Shown here one piece after another: positions 41,101-56,100 of a stretch of 64,000 nt of DNA. Numbering within the stretch: position 1 is the first letter of the stretch; each line of letters opens with the position of its first letter. The translations under genes were made by a program, and so were the position numbers. This stretch comes from Amoebophrya sp. A120 (taxonomy: Eukaryota > Sar > Dinophyceae > Syndiniales > Amoebophryaceae). Under the pieces are notes generated by a model that worked only from the letters and a program-made list of their open reading frames with translations, was not told the DNA's origin and searched no databases. The stretch is taken from contig CAJINV010000006.1 of the NCBI GenBank assembly GCA_905178155.1, positions 688,398 to 752,397 of the forward strand, read 5' to 3'.

Positions 41101-44100
41101 GTCATGTTACACTGCAATTGGTAGTACAAGTGCGATAGAAGTTGTACTTTTTCCTACAATAGGTCAGGGCCTGCAGAAAATGGTCCGGAGGATCGACCAA
41201 TCGCCGAATCACAATGGGAAGGAGTGCGAGAAAACGGAAGTACCCTTGAATTCCGGGAACATGGTTGTGCAATTGCAAAAATCGGTGGAGTGCAACAGAC
41301 ACATCGGCTGTCCGGTGGACTGTGTTTTGTCCAACTGGGTGAATACCGGGGACGGCAGCTGCAGTAAACCTTGTGGTGGCGGCACGTATGAGCGGACGAG
41401 AATGATAACCCAGCCGATGGAGAATGCTGGGAAATCCTGCCTGGAACTGCAAGACGAATTAATCGCAGCTTTAGATGACCCCGCGAAGTACGGGTGGGGA
41501 ACCCAGACAGACGTCGTGTTAAAGCAGAACGTCGCGTGCAACACGCAGCACTGCCCGATTGACTGTAAATTATCTGCCTGGGATAGCGGAACGGAGTGTA
41601 CAAAAACCTGCGGGACGGGGACAAAAACCTTCACGAGAACAATAGAAGTCCACCCTGAGCACAACGGGAAAAAATGCGATGAAGCCTTGACCAGAAACGA
41701 AGCCTGCAACACGGACCCCTGCCCTATTGATTGCGTCTTGAGTGAGTGGACCAATGACAGTAATCCTTGTAGCGAAACCTGCGGGCCGACGGGGAAGCAG
41801 GGCCAAATCCGGTCGGTGGAAACCGCGCCGCAGCACGGCGGGGCGGAATGTGAGGGGGCGGATCAAGCGAATGGCATAGTAGCTTCGCTTTCTCGAGAAG
41901 TATCCTGCAACACGGGCACGAATTGCCCCATCGACTGCGTCGTGACCGACTGGTATCTTGCTATCAAGTGCCCGGTGACGTGTGGGGGGGCGGAAAAGCA
42001 CTTCAAGCGGAACATCACAATAGCACCGGACTTTGGCGGAAAAGAGTGCGGAGAGCTGCACAAAACGGAAGCGTGCGGCACAAAGCCCTGTCCGATCGAC
42101 TGCGAGATGTCGGATTGGAAAAATGAGGGGGAATGTATCCCATGTAAAAACGTCCCCACCCAATAGTCGAGTTGGGAACTTAGCAACACAAATCTGGAAG
42201 TTTTGGGAGCTACGCATGACAAGTCGCAGTCCGTAGTGTAGTGCAGGTTCGTAAGGACAGCCGCGGCACAAATCCATCAGCTCGTCCTGTTTCCAGCATT
42301 ACAAATCCCAAAACACGACTAGAAATGCTTCTCATCATGGGGACCCGCATTACAAATGTTTCTGTAGATGCAAATCTGCATGACAACTCTGGGTTGGGGA
42401 CGTTTTTGCTCAGGATAGAATGTTCGAAAGACTGCATTCCTATCACCGGTTTCGAAATCGACCCCAACGGCACGTCAAGCCTACTTCCGGTTCTCGGCGA
42501 CCCCGGCACGCAAACCCAAACGAGATTCAAAACCAACGGCGGGGCCAAGCATGGGGGTAACGAGTGTGGAGACGAGACCCAGGAAATCCCGTGTAACGAA
42601 TTCGAGTGCCCGGTGAATTGTGAAGTGTCCGAATGGGTTGATAATGGCAGTTGTTCGGTGAGTTGTGGCGGTGGTCGGAAAACGTTAACGCGAAATGTAA
42701 CGCAAGAAATGTTTTTCAACGGCAAAGCGTGCCCGCAATTGACAAAGGAGGAGGATTGTAACGAGGACGTTTTATGCAAAGATGACTGCGTGTTCTCCCC
42801 ATGGGTTGACGACGCCAACGGCTGCTCGGCGAGTTGTATCGATTCCCAGCAAAACCCGCTCCCCCCGGCTCCAACGAAGCAACAGACCAGAACAGTTACC
42901 AACAGTGACGGAAAAGACACGAGCGCGTGCGGCGCTGTGGCGCGGACGGTGGAGTGCAACGCGGATAAGTTTTGTCCCATTGCCTGTGTGATGTCGGAGT
43001 TATCAACTGCAAAAATCTCTGGGTCTGGAAGAATGCATGTTTGTCATGCTTGTCTGGCATGACTCTTAAATCTGTCATGCACCTTACCCAAAAGCTCCAT
43101 TTTTCTGTGATGCAGAAACGCAGTTTGTCATCCAGAATAGGCAAGAACACCTAGAAGCTCATAAACTTGTCATGCTGCGCCAGCACTTGTGGCCTCATCA
43201 TGAGACGCCACCTAGCATCACAAGTTTCCAGACCCAGACAGTTTTGCAGTGCATAGAAGTGGGAAGATGACGAGAACAACCCAGACTGTTCGAAAACCTG
43301 CGGTATCCTGTGCAAAGGTATCGTACTCGTACTAATTGCAAACATGCATATACAAATCTTGTTCTTACGGTAAATCCGCATTACAGATTTTATTTCTCAT
43401 GCTGAGTCAAAATTTGTACTGCATTTATACGAGGACGATACTTTTGCAATTCATATGCGGCCCAGACGGTTTGTTGAAGCAGGTGCGAAGGAAGACGCAG
43501 CCGGCTCTGCACGGCGGTGCGGCTTGCTATGGATGTGTCAGGATTGAAATCGACCAAATCGAAGAACTTGTGATGCATGAAATGTAGGGCACTGAAAGCT
43601 TGTATTGGGGAGCAGGCAAATGAGACCGATTATGAGCCTGTTTATGGGTATACAATGTGCTGCCAGAGTAGCATGACAGGAGCAGTCTCCTTTGCTCAAA
43701 CAGCATGACAGACTGTATTTGGGTGCTCTCGAAATTTGTCATGCGCCACTTGGAAACTGAGGCTCCAACTGACATCAATTTTGTGCATCGCAAATTTTTC
43801 TACTTTATCAATTTCGATTCTGACACTTCCATACTTGTGATGAAAACGGGATCACGAGTAAGGAAATCAGCTGCAATATCCCTTGTAGAAACGTCCCCAC
43901 CCCAGAGTTGTCATGCAGATTTGCCATGACAGAAACATTTGTGACGCGCAACCCCACAACAGGCATTTTCAATCGTGTTCGGGAACTTGTAATGCTGTAA
44001 ACAGGATACGCAGATCGATTTGTGATGCGGCTTTCCTTGCTAACTTGCACTACCTTACGGACTGCAACTTGTCATGCATGACTCCCAAAAATCCGAGGTT

Positions 44101-47100
44101 TGTGTTGCAAAATCCCCATCTTGACTCTGGGGTGGGGACGTTTTTGCTTAGGATATGCAACACCGACATTAACTGTCCTATCGATTGCAAAATGTCAGAG
44201 TGGGTTGATGACGGGACTTGTTCAGAAACTTGTCACGACACAGACAACCCGGATGTCACCCCCTTGCAGAAGCGGAGGAGGGAACACATCGAGGGTCCGG
44301 AATTCAATGGAGCCGCTTGCGACAAAAACGGCACTTTAACGGAATTTGTCCCTTGCAATTTAGCCAAGCCCTGTCCGATCAATTGCGTGGTTACGGACTG
44401 GACGCCTGCGGATTCCGAAATCGACACAGCATGCACCAAAAGCTGCGGACCAGACGGGGTTTTCAAGCAAACCAGGCAAATTACGCGGCAAGCCGCGCAC
44501 GGGGGAACGGCGTGTCCCCGACCTGATGAGTTGGAGATGGAGTCAGAATGCAATCGCCACATCCCCTGCCCCATCGACTGCAAATTATCGGCCTGGGTTC
44601 CGGCGGATATCAACGACGCGCCGTGCAGCCATTCCTGCGGGAGTGCCGGGGTTCGAATTCGCACCCGGTCGGTTGCTGTGCAGGGGAAACACGGTGGGGA
44701 TGAGACTTGCAAGGACGAGCCGCTCGAAGAATCATTCGCGTGCAAGCCCGAGGACTCCCAGCCCTGCCCGGTGCACTGCGAACTTTCCCAGTGGGTGTCG
44801 GACACTGACGGCTGCACAGCAACGTGCGGCGGCGGAACTCTTCGCCGGGAGCGGATGATCACGACGGCTCCCTTGCACGGTGGTATCCCGTGCGAAACCG
44901 ACCCGGAACAGCCGAACAGCGTTGACCCCTGGTTGGTGCACTTGCAGCCTTGCGGGGAAAAGCCCTGTCCGGTAGACTGCGAGTTGTCTGAATGGGAGGA
45001 TAACGGCCCGTGCGACAAAACCTGCGGTGGCGGGGTGAAACCAAGGAAAATATCAAAAGGAAAAATCCCCCTTCCCCATATCGAAAACGAAATTTGTGAT
45101 GCTGTACTTATTTGAGTACACAAATCGACTTGTAATGCGCAAGACCAAGAGACGCAGCTGTGGCCTCGTTTGCAGGCAATTTGTCATGCTGTTTCCCACT
45201 TCCAGCTGCCCCCTGTCATGCTGAAGATGCAAGGCTTTCCCACGCCAACCAGCACTACAGTCCGAATCTTTTCCCCTCTAGCGTGACAAATTTGTGGCCA
45301 CAAATCTGCGTCACAAATTTCTAGTTTGAGTATGGGGTGGGGGGATTTTTCATTTTGATAGAAAAGAGAGGTGACGCAAATAGCGTTGCATGGCGGGAAA
45401 ACCTGCGAGGAAGTGCATCAAGACACGACGGACGGAACAACGGCGGGACTGGTGTATAGTCTCGAGCACAACGCAGTTTGCGAAACAGATCCTTGTCCGG
45501 TCGATTGCCAAGTTTCCGAGTGGACGGTGACGAAAACCTGTTCCGTGATTTGTAACGAAAACATCGACTCAAACGGCGACTCGGGTGGTTTCCTGGTCAA
45601 GGAGCGCACAGTCCAGCAAGAGGCGGCAAACGGCGGGCAAGCGTGCCCTAAATTGTCGGAAACAATCGAGAACTGCAACAACGACAAGGGCTGTCCGAAA
45701 GAATGTGAATTAACCGACTGGCAGGACGACGGGAATGGGTGTTCGGCTGACTGTGTGCCGGTGGATTTGGAAACGGGAGTGCCCCTGGACATGACTTTTC
45801 AGGGGGAGAGAAGGTATCCTGTGCAAAAGCATCGTACTCGTAGTAATCGTAATCATGCATTACAAATTTCCATCCCAAGGTAAAACAGCACGACAAATTC
45901 CATTTGTCATGCTGACCGAATTTGTAATGCGATTTCTACTAGTACGATGCTTTTGCAATGCATAGAACGAAAGTTCGCGCGATCCTGAACGAGGCGAAAT
46001 ACGGGGGAACGGAATGTTCTTCGTTCGAACTGGAAAAAACTATTCCCGGCTGCCAACCGCCGCTGAATTTTTGCCCCGTGGACTGCGTGCTTGCGGAGTG
46101 GGCGATTGGGTCGGATGCCTCCTGCTCCGTCGCGTGCGGGGGCAGTGGGGAGATCACGGAGAAAAGGGATATCAAATGCAAAAATGTCTGGGTCTGGAAG
46201 GTTGGAGCTTGTGATGCTAACCTTGGACTCTAAAAAAATCTGTATTGCATGACCAGCAGGACAAGTCTCGTTTATGCTACGCGGGGAGGGCATTTGTCAC
46301 GCGGAATAGGCATCAGGGAGCCCTCTAAAGATCTGTGATGCTAGGTCATGCATAATACAGACATCCTGGGTCATGCACAATATGCATGACAAACCCGGCA
46401 ATATTCCAGACCCAGACATTTTTGCATTTGATAAGGGAAATCCTTCGCCACCCCCGGAACGGCGGAAATCAATGTGCGACCCCGCATATCCTGTGCAAAA
46501 GTATCGTACTCGTAGTAATTGCGATCATGCAAAACAAATTTTTATCTCAAGGTAAATCCGCATGACAAATTTTATTTCACATGCTGAGGAAATTTGTCAT
46601 GCATTTCTACGAGTGCGATACTTTTGCAGTTCATACCGCAAACGCGCCCGGCGGCTTGTCCAGCCCAGCACGAGTGTCCGGTGGACTGTGTTTTGTCCGA
46701 GTGGAATTCCTGGGAACCCTGTACGAAAACTTGCGATGGGGGATACAGAAAACGAACCAGGACAATTGTACACAATCCAGACCACGGGGGCAGGGCTTGT
46801 GAGAATTTGATGGAAACGGAAGAGTGTACCAATTCTGCTTGTAACCCAGACTGTTCCTTCACGGAGTGGAGTGGAGATGCGACTCAAGGTTGCAGCGGTA
46901 GTTGTGGTGACGGAAACACGTTTACCAGGAGTAGAAGTTTACTATCAGCTTCACCAGGTACCGATCCCGCCGACTGCGGCTCTCTCACCGACACAGCCCC
47001 TTGCCAGGAAAGCCCCTGTCCGATCGACTGTGAACTAGGCGAATGGGGACAATTTGGGGACTGTTCGGAAACTTGCTACGACAGCGAACTAGACCAACAA

Positions 47101-50100
47101 GAGTTGACAGCGAACTGGGATTCTGTCCGGACGCGCACCAGACCCGTGAAGGTCCGCGCGGCGTTTGGAGGAAATTCTTGTCCGAGCACTGTGAGTGAGA
47201 TGGACCAGTATGAAGAGACCGAAATCTGTCAGAAAGACACCGACGTTCCGCCCTGTCCGATCGACTGCGTAGTCGCGGATCAGTGGACACTGGTGGATCC
47301 AAGCGCTACCTGCTCGACCACTTGTGGTGCCGATATGCAATACAACTTTCCCGTGCACGACGTACAAAATGCATCACAAATCTCGCCTAGCTAGACCATA
47401 TGCCACTTGTCATGCTGAACACGATTGAGGGAACGTTTTGTCATGCAGAAGCTGCATTTATCTTTGTACGTGAACGTCGTGTACGGGAGAATTTTTTCTG
47501 TCAATAGCCGACGGCGTTGTCGAACAGGAGAGGAAAACGCTCGTTGCCCCGCAATTCGAGAATGCATTAGAATGCCCAGCGGAGGAGGACTTGAAGCGAA
47601 GTGTGAAGTTATGAGAGTGTACAACTCCCCCTCGTCCCCCTTATTTGTCATGCAAAGTACCGAATCCAATTGCTGCCTTGTGGCACTGTTTGCATGACAA
47701 ATTCCCGAAGCCCAACCAGTACTACACTAGGCACGTGAACTTGTCATGCACCGGCCCCACCTGTGCTGGTGTTTGTATTGCTGTTCATGCCATACAAATG
47801 AGGGGGAGGGGGAGTTGTGCACTCTCATACAAGTGCAACAGTCCGAATTCGTTACTACCGGAGCAATATCAAATGTAAAAATGTCTGGGTCTGCAAGAAT
47901 CCGAACTTGTGATGCTGCATTTGGATTCCAAAAAAATCTGCATTGCATGAGTACCAAAGGGAATGCAATTTCTGCTACGCTGAGAAGGCATTTGTCATGC
48001 GGAATAGGCATCAAGAAGCCCTCCAAAAATCTGTATTGCTAGGGTATGCATCACAGACATCATGGCTCATGCAAAACGTGCATGACAAGTGTCAGAATCT
48101 TCCAGACCCAGACATTTTTACATTTGATAAGCAAACAGATCCGGAAACAAACGACGTGATTCCATACAACTTACCCTGTCCAATAGACTGTGTGTTGCAC
48201 GAATGGGCGGATGACATTTACCACACTTGTGACCAAAAGACCTGCTGGACGGCGGCGGAGCAGGAAGCGCGAACAGCGGGTGAAAACAGCACAAACAGCA
48301 CATCCTCTTCCTCCCAACTGACGAAGCACCAGCACCGCGCCATCAAAGTCAACGGGCAGTTTGGCGGGGTCGAGTGTCCTATCAAATGCCAAAGTGTCTG
48401 GGTCTGGAAGAATGCGAGCTGTGTCATGCTAGTCTGGCACGACTCTTAAATCTGTCATGCACGACGTTACCCAAGAGCCCCATTTTGCTGTCATGCAGAA
48501 ACGCAGTTTGTCATGCAGAATAGGCAACACCAAGAAGCTCAAAAGCTTGTCATGCTGAGCCAGCACTTGTGGCCTCTTCATGATACGCCACCCAGCATCA
48601 CAAGTTTCCAGACCCAGACATTTTTACAATCCATATGCCCGGCCGCGGATTCGGAAGAACGGGAGAGAATTGTGGACTGCGACTTGGACCACTTGCCCAT
48701 ATGCATTGCAAATATGTCTGGGTCTGGAAGAGTCTAACTTGTCATGCTATATCTGGATCGTGGAAAAATTTGTGTTGCATGATTACCAAAAGAGGTCCAC
48801 TTTTGAACAAGTTTAGGGGCAGGTTCTCATGCAGGAAAGGCATGATAGAGATCTGACAGAACCTGTCATGCTAGGCCGTGCATGCCAGACCGCGTGGGTC
48901 ATGGAAACCCTGCATGACAAGCCTAGCACTCTTCCAGACCCAGACATTTTTGCATTTGATAGCCCACCTGTCCAATCGATTGCGTCTTGTCGAATTGGCA
49001 CGACGAACCAAATGCCGTGTGTTCCGCGACCTGCGGCCCCACCGGGCGGTATCGGCGGGTGCGGGAAATTTTGGTACAGCCACAGGGGGAACTGGCGAAA
49101 ACGTGTTTATATGCACTGCAAAAGGATCGCTCTCGTACTAATTGCAATAAATGCATGACAAATCGCCCGTCTTAGACAGATCAGCATTACAAATTTCATA
49201 GTCTTGTTTGGGAAAAAATTGTATATTCGATTCATACTTAGTACGGTGCTTTTGCAAGGCATAGCTTGGAAGTAGCCCCCACGACAACCTCCACTAGTTC
49301 CACTTCAGCGGAGGTGGTTGTGCCGACCCCGAGCCCTGGAGGAAGTAGTAGTACCACCGGCAACCCTCTTTTCCCGACCCCGAGTCCGAGTCCGAGTGGG
49401 GGCGGAATTCCAGTATTTCCGAATCCGACTCCGGGTGGGGGCGGATTTCCGGTAATCCCAACTCCTGGACCTGCCAGCACCCTTTTTCCCGGTCAGCCCG
49501 TCACCACGTATCCTGAGTAAAAACGTCCCGACCCTAGAGTTGTCATGCAAATCTGCATGCCTAAAAACATTTTAAAAATGTTTCTCATGCGCAACCCCAT
49601 GAGCAGCGCGACTTTCTCACACTGTCTGGTACTTTGTCATGCGCTAGTCAGGATAGGGAGCTGGATTTGTGATGCGACTTTACTAGCCAATAAACACCAC
49701 TACACTAGAGACCCAAACTTGTCATGCGCAACAGCCAAAACTTGCTAACTTGTGTAGCACGAATCCCATCTTGACTCTTGGGTGGGGACGTTTTTACACA
49801 CGAGACCACGCCACCACCCTTCACGTGGGCGCCCGCGTTCCCCGTTGTTACAACGCAAGCACCAGTATGACAGTGCACAACCTCCCCTCCCCCTCATTTG
49901 TATGGCATGAACAGCAACACAAGCAACAGCAGAAAAGGGGCTTTCGCATGACAAATCTTCATGCGGATTGTTGTACTTCTTGACGTTCCAAAATTTGTCA
50001 TGCTAGCAGTGCTTACGAGCAAGATAGGAATTTGGTACTTTGCATGACAAATGAGGGGGAGTGGGAGTTGTGCACTGTCATAACCCGGCGGGGGAATTCC

Positions 50101-53100
50101 GCAGCCCGAAGCGCCCCCCGTGCGAACCACGCCACCGGCGAACACGTGGACGCCAGTGGAGACGCTTTCGACGTTCCCGCCGATTCCGCAGCCGGAAGGA
50201 CCCCCGCCGGTTAACACGCCAGCGCCGTTCACATGGACGCCATCTTTTCTACAGCTGGAAGCTTTGATGTCTCGCCGCGACGATCCAGCTGCTTCGACGG
50301 TGTGGTTGGAAGAACTCGTCCCCTGTAACACGGAGATCCAGTGCGAAACAGATGTCGACGGAGGTGGTGGTCTCACCATTTCCCCCACGCCTGACCAGAC
50401 TAACGGAACAACTTCGGGGGGGGGAGATGATGATGCAGGCGGTACAAATACATCTCAAACTCCCCTGTCTAATTCAGCGACGAAAGGACCGGAGGCCCAG
50501 CAGCAGCAAGTGTCGGAAATCGTGTTTAGCAACGACATATCAAATGGAAATATGTCCGGGTCTGGGAGGATGCGAGGTTTGTCATGCTTGTCTGGTATAA
50601 CTGAAGAGTTTGTGATGCGTGTCCAAGAAGAGACCCTTTTTCTTGTCAGGCAGAAATAACGCAGATTGTCATGCGGAAACTGCAACGCTAAGCAGCGCAG
50701 ATATTTCTCATGCTTGGCTGTGCATTAGTACAGAGCATTCACTATTCCCAACCCAGCATTACAAGTTTCCAGACCCAGATATGTTTGCAGTTGATACGAC
50801 ACCAGGGGCTTGGAAGAGGGCGGTGAAGAAGAGGGCACAGAAGATGAGTCGAACACTATCAAAAGAAAAAATCCCCCCTCCTCATATCAAAATGAAGTTT
50901 ATCATGCTGGATTTGCGTACACAAATCAGATTTGTCTTGCTGGCGAGGACTGCAGGCCCAGATGAAGCCTGAGTAGACAGGTTTTGGCCTAGGCACTTAG
51001 CATGACGCACGTCTACGCTGTAGGAGCAACAGCATGACAAACCGCCTGTAGAATGCGGCGGAGCCTGTAGAGTTGCCGCCATGCAACACAGAGCCGATTT
51101 GTGGTCACAAATCAGCTATACAAATTTTCGAAATGCACGTACCTGGTCAATATGGGGAGGGGGGATTTTTCCTCGCGATAAACACGGCCCTCGACGCCGA
51201 TGACACCGAATGCAACCCTATCCTGTGTTAAAACGTCCCCACCTCATAGTCGGGATTGGAAATCTGCTAGACAAATCAGCCAGCTTTGGTTGTTGCGCAT
51301 GACGCGTTTGGCCTTGTAGTGTCTGTCATCCTGTTGAGGTAGTTAAGAAGCAGCACAGATCTAGCATATCGTGCTGACTATAGCATCACAAATTCCAAAA
51401 CGCGACTAGGGAATGCTTGTCATGGGGCTCCGCATGAGAAACATTCTGGGCATGCAAAATTGCATGACAACTATGTTGCGGCTGGGACGTTTTTACACAG
51501 GATAAACCCGGTGCTGATTCTCGTCGCACTTTTAGTGATTGGGCTACTCGCCCTCGCTGGTGTCTACTTTATGTTCAAGGAATTCTTCTTTCCATCGTCT
51601 TCATCTCCAACTGCTGCGCCATCAAACGCTTCGCCGCGATCCTCCGGACAAGACGCTCAAAAGAAAAACAAGAAGCGACTACCAGGAAGGCAGGAGAAGG
51701 CGGCCAATTTGCAGGCGGAATCTTTACTCGCCGGACAAACCGCCGTGCCAGAGAAAGCGCTTCTGTCCGCGGGCTTTTCCTATCAAATGCAAAAATGTCT
51801 GGGTCTGCAAGGTTGGAACTTGTCATGCTAAATCTGAATCACGCAAAAACCTGTGTTGCATGATTACCAAACGCTGCCCACTCTTGATCAAGTCGAGAGG
51901 TAGTTTCTCATGCGGGATAGGCATGATAGTGATCTCACGGAACCTTTCATGCTAGGTCCTCCATTACAGATCATATGGGTCATGGAAAACCTGCATGACA
52001 AGGCAAGCAAAGTTCCAGACCCAAACATTTTTGCAGTTGATATTTCCCCCGGCTACGCCAAAAAGGCTGCGAAACAGATCGCGAAAGCCGACGAACTACC
52101 AAAAGATGCTACATTAAGTAAGCCGGACAGCGACGCGGATAGGAAACTGTTAAAAAAATTGCACAAGAAGATCAACAAACAAAAGATCAAAGACGCGGAA
52201 GAAGCCGGGGAAGAAGAGGTATCGAATGTAAAAGTGTCTGGGTCTGGAAGAATGCAACTTGTCATGCTAAATCTGCAGCATACAAAAAGCTGTGTTGCAT
52301 GATTACCAAAAGTCGTCCAGTTTTGACCAAGTCGGGAGGCAGTTTCTCATGAAGGATAGGCATTAGAAAGGTCTCGCAGAATCTGTCATGCTAGCTCCGG
52401 CATTCCAGACCTCATGGGTCATGGAAAAGCAGCATGACAAATCGCGCATTCTTCCAGACCCAGACATTTTTACACTTGATAGGAGGTGGAGATAAGCAAA
52501 ACGCCGACTATTTCCGAGGTGAAACATTACCTCGCGGAAAAAGTGAAGGAGCAACTCGGCCAGGATTTTCTCTTAGAAGCGACGGAGAAGGTAGAGAAAT
52601 TAGACGTCGCAACAATGTATCAATTGCAAAAATGTCTGGGTCTGAAAGGTTGGAGCTTGTGATGCTAACTCTGGACTCTAAAAAAATCTGTGTTGCATGA
52701 TCAGCAAGAGGAGTCTAGTTTGTGCTACGCGGGGAGGGGCATACATTTGTCATGCGGATGAGGCAGCAGGAAGCCCTCCAAAAATCCGTGATGCTAGGTC
52801 ATGCATTACAAACAGCCTGGGTCATGCAAAATATGCATGACAAACACAAACCCGGCAACATTCCAGACCCAGACATTTTTGCATTTGATACAATGGAAAA
52901 AATGCTCCTCTCCCAGGGGTTCAGTCCGGGTACAGCGAAAAAGCTCGCTCCGATTATGACCTGCTCAAACGTTACAATCTCAAACGTTACAATAGAGTTT
53001 GGATTTTGTGTTGCATGACGAGCATGACAGACTCGGACAGCATTCCACTTTCTGCAAGACAGATTTATTCGCCAGATTGCAGTGCGGTTTGGGACTCCGG

Positions 53101-56100
53101 AACTTGTCATGCGCAACCCGATGAGACTTGACTACATAATGCACCTCCTGCATCTTCACAGATTTCGATATTCTATTGTAAGGTTTGAGATCATTGTAAC
53201 ACCTGAGCAGGTTATACCGATTATTCAGGAAAAAATGGTGGTGAAGGAGAAGGACAAGGTAGAAAAGCCGAGGTCTTCTGCCGCTTTGGCCGAGGGCGTT
53301 CCGGAAGAGGCCGGTGCGTATCAAAAGTAAAAATGTCTGGGTCTGGAAAAGTGTAAACTTGTCATGCAGATTTTCCATGATCCATGAGGTCTGGAATGCG
53401 GGACTTAGCATGACAGACTCTGCGAGGTCTCTGCCATGCCTATCCTGCATGACAAACTCCCTTCCAACTTGGTCAAAAGTGGACAGCTTTTGGCACTCAT
53501 GCAACACAGATTTTTGCATGCTTCAGTTTTACCATGACAAGTTGCATTCTTCCAGACCCAGACATTTTTACACTTGATAGTGCGGTCGCCGGGGAGCACG
53601 AAGTCGTCGTCGCGCCGCTTTTATCCTTTGCAAAAGTATTAGTAGTAATTGCATTTATGCATTACAAATCTTTTTCGCAAGGTAAATCCGCATCACAAAT
53701 TTTATCTCTCATGCTGAGGAAATTTGTAATGCATTTTTATACAAGAGTATCGGATACTACTTTTGCAGTTCATAGCTTTTCACCCCTGCGGAGATTATGA
53801 ATGTGAAAAAATCGATCTGGGACAGGAAGATAATTCTGAGACTTGTCATAGTCATACACGTTTATTTGCATGAGCAGCCATGACGTGGTCTGTGATGCAT
53901 GCCCTAGCATCTACTTCACAGTTTTTTTGAGGGATTCTCGATACCTATTTTTCCGCATGTTGACAAATGCCCCTACTGCCGCGTAGCAAAAATGAGAATT
54001 TTCCTTTTGCTGGTCATGCAACACAAATTTTTTAGACATCCAAATGCAGCATCACAAGTTGCATTCTTCCAGGGATTTTTGCAATCCATACAGATTGCGA
54101 GTCTGCAATTAGAGGGCCAGGATAAGGCGTTGTTCGAGCAGAACTTCGGAATCGACACCGTAAATCCGGAAAGCTTCGGGCAGCTGGAGGGCGCGAGTGA
54201 CAAACTCGCTTTTTTCCTAGAGGAAAAGCTCGGGTCGAAGTACAAGGAGATTTCCGATGGCAATACCGACGAGATGCTGCATGTATCCTGTGCAAAATTA
54301 TCGTACTCGTATTGCAATCATGCATTACAAATTTTATTCTGAAGCTAAATCCGCAATACAAATTTCATTTCTTATGCTGAGGAAATTTGTAATGCTAATG
54401 CATTTATACGGTTACGATACAACTTTTGCAATGCATAGCATGATATGGAGAAAGTCTTCACCGACGCTGGGTTTTCCGACGCGGTAGCGCACCACTTGGC
54501 GGAAAAAGCGAAAGAGGACTTGCTCCACTCCGCGGTGTCCATCGGAAAAAACATCGACTTGGGAAAGGTGGACAGATCGGACGAAATCTATCAATTGCAA
54601 CCATGTCTGGGTCTGGGACATTGCGAGAGTTTTCATGCTAGTTCGGCATGACTCTGAACTCTGTGCTGCGTGGCCGCGAAGAGCTCCTCTGGTCTGTCAT
54701 GCAAAAACGCAGTTTCTCATGCGAAGTACGCAACTCCGAACCACGAAAAAACTTGTCATGGTCGGCAGCGCATTACAGTGTGCTCACTATTCCCTTTCTT
54801 GCATCACAAGTTTCCAGACCCAGACATTTTTGCAATGCATAAAATCTTGCTTTTGACGAAAACGGAAATGAAACAGATCGAGGCGGTGACGGGCCGGAAT
54901 TCGTGGGCACAGATATTACAATGAAAAATGCCCCCACCCCCGAACTTGGGAGCATTTGTATTGCAAACCTTTCCAAATGAAACATTCGCCCTCTTGCATC
55001 TATCAGCATCACAGGTTTCCAATCGTAAATAGCAAAAAATTGTATTGCAAAAGTCCCCAGCAAGAGATGCGCTTGTCATGCAAGCGACGCGATACACCCC
55101 TAGACTCTGCATCAGAAAGATTCATACTCCTTTCATGCATGACAAAAAGTTTTCATTTGGAAACTCCGCATCACAAATTTTTGCAATTTCAGGGGTGGGG
55201 GACACTTTTCACTGTAATAACAGAAGGACGGCGTCGAGGCCGAGCACCGCGACACTCTAGAAGCGAATTTCAAGCTGCTGGAAGAGCACTTTCTTTTCGA
55301 CGACGCGCAGGAAGAACTGGCGATGGATATGGTGAGAAAAAACGTCTGCGCCCCAGAGTCAAGATGGCAAATCTGCTACACAAATCAACCAGCTTTTGCA
55401 GTTGCGCATCAGAAATTTGGGCTCGCAATGTAAGTAGTCGTGTTTCGCTAGTGAAGCAGCATCACAGATGTAGCACACCATGCGGATATGAGCATCACAA
55501 ATCGCAAAACACCAACAGAAACGGCTTCTCATGGGTCTCCGCATGAGAAACATTTCCAGCATGCAGATTTGCATTACAACTCTGGGGTGGGGACGTTTTT
55601 ACAAATGATAATGGAACGAACTAGCACCGCGTCACCGGTGCTCGACTCGAAGAACAGCTCAGCGCAAAATAAATTGAACTCTTCGGCCAGTGGTCAGCAC
55701 CAGCAGCACCCCTCGGATGTGCGCACCCTGATCGCGCAGGACCTGCGGGAGAAATACAATGCTATGGATCCCGATACGCATATCCTATGTAAAAACGTCC
55801 CCACCCCATAGTCAAGATGGGCACTCGGCTAGACAAATCCGCAAGTTTTGGATGTTTTGCATGACAAATTTTGACTCGTAGTGTAGTGCTGTTTGAGCTA
55901 GCTCAGCAGCATCACAGATCTAATGCATCATGCTGATTGGAGCATGACAAATTCCAAAACACGACTAGAAAATGCTTCTCATGGTGCTCCGCATGAGAAA
56001 CATTTTCAGCGTGCAGATTTGCATGACAACTCTGGTGTGGGGACGTTTTTCCTCAGGATAACGCAGAAGTCACAGATGACCCCGGAAAATATCCGTGCGG

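Larger units (their letters stand above)
16846..49109 (+). other. Gene 1: array of about 63 thrombospondin type 1 modules
   Basis: The repeat is C-P-[IV]-[DH]-C-x(3)-x-W...C-[ST]-x-[ST]-C-G-G-G...R-x-R...HGGxxC...C-N-x-x-P-C-P-I-D-C. I count about 63 such starts. Longest uninterrupted exons: 25021-25746, 26635-27155, 29477-30905, 38457-39168, 40419-40991, 41162-42135, 42418-43000, 44156-45050, 45361-45814 and 46636-47333. Early modules keep the WxxW pattern (WSEWSAC; C-mannosylation sites in the family); most later ones have one Trp followed by acidic residues (WVDDGTC). CGGG and HGGKAC are the best conserved stretches. Confidence 0.85.
49264..51218 (+). other. Gene 1: Pro/Ser/Thr/Gly stalk
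   Basis: After the last TSR the frame becomes low complexity (TTTSTSSTSAEVVVPTPSP, PTPSPSPSGGG) through In88-In91, ending in acidic EEGGEEEGTEDESN before the membrane helix. This looks like an O-glycosylated stalk and juxtamembrane segment. Confidence 0.65.
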
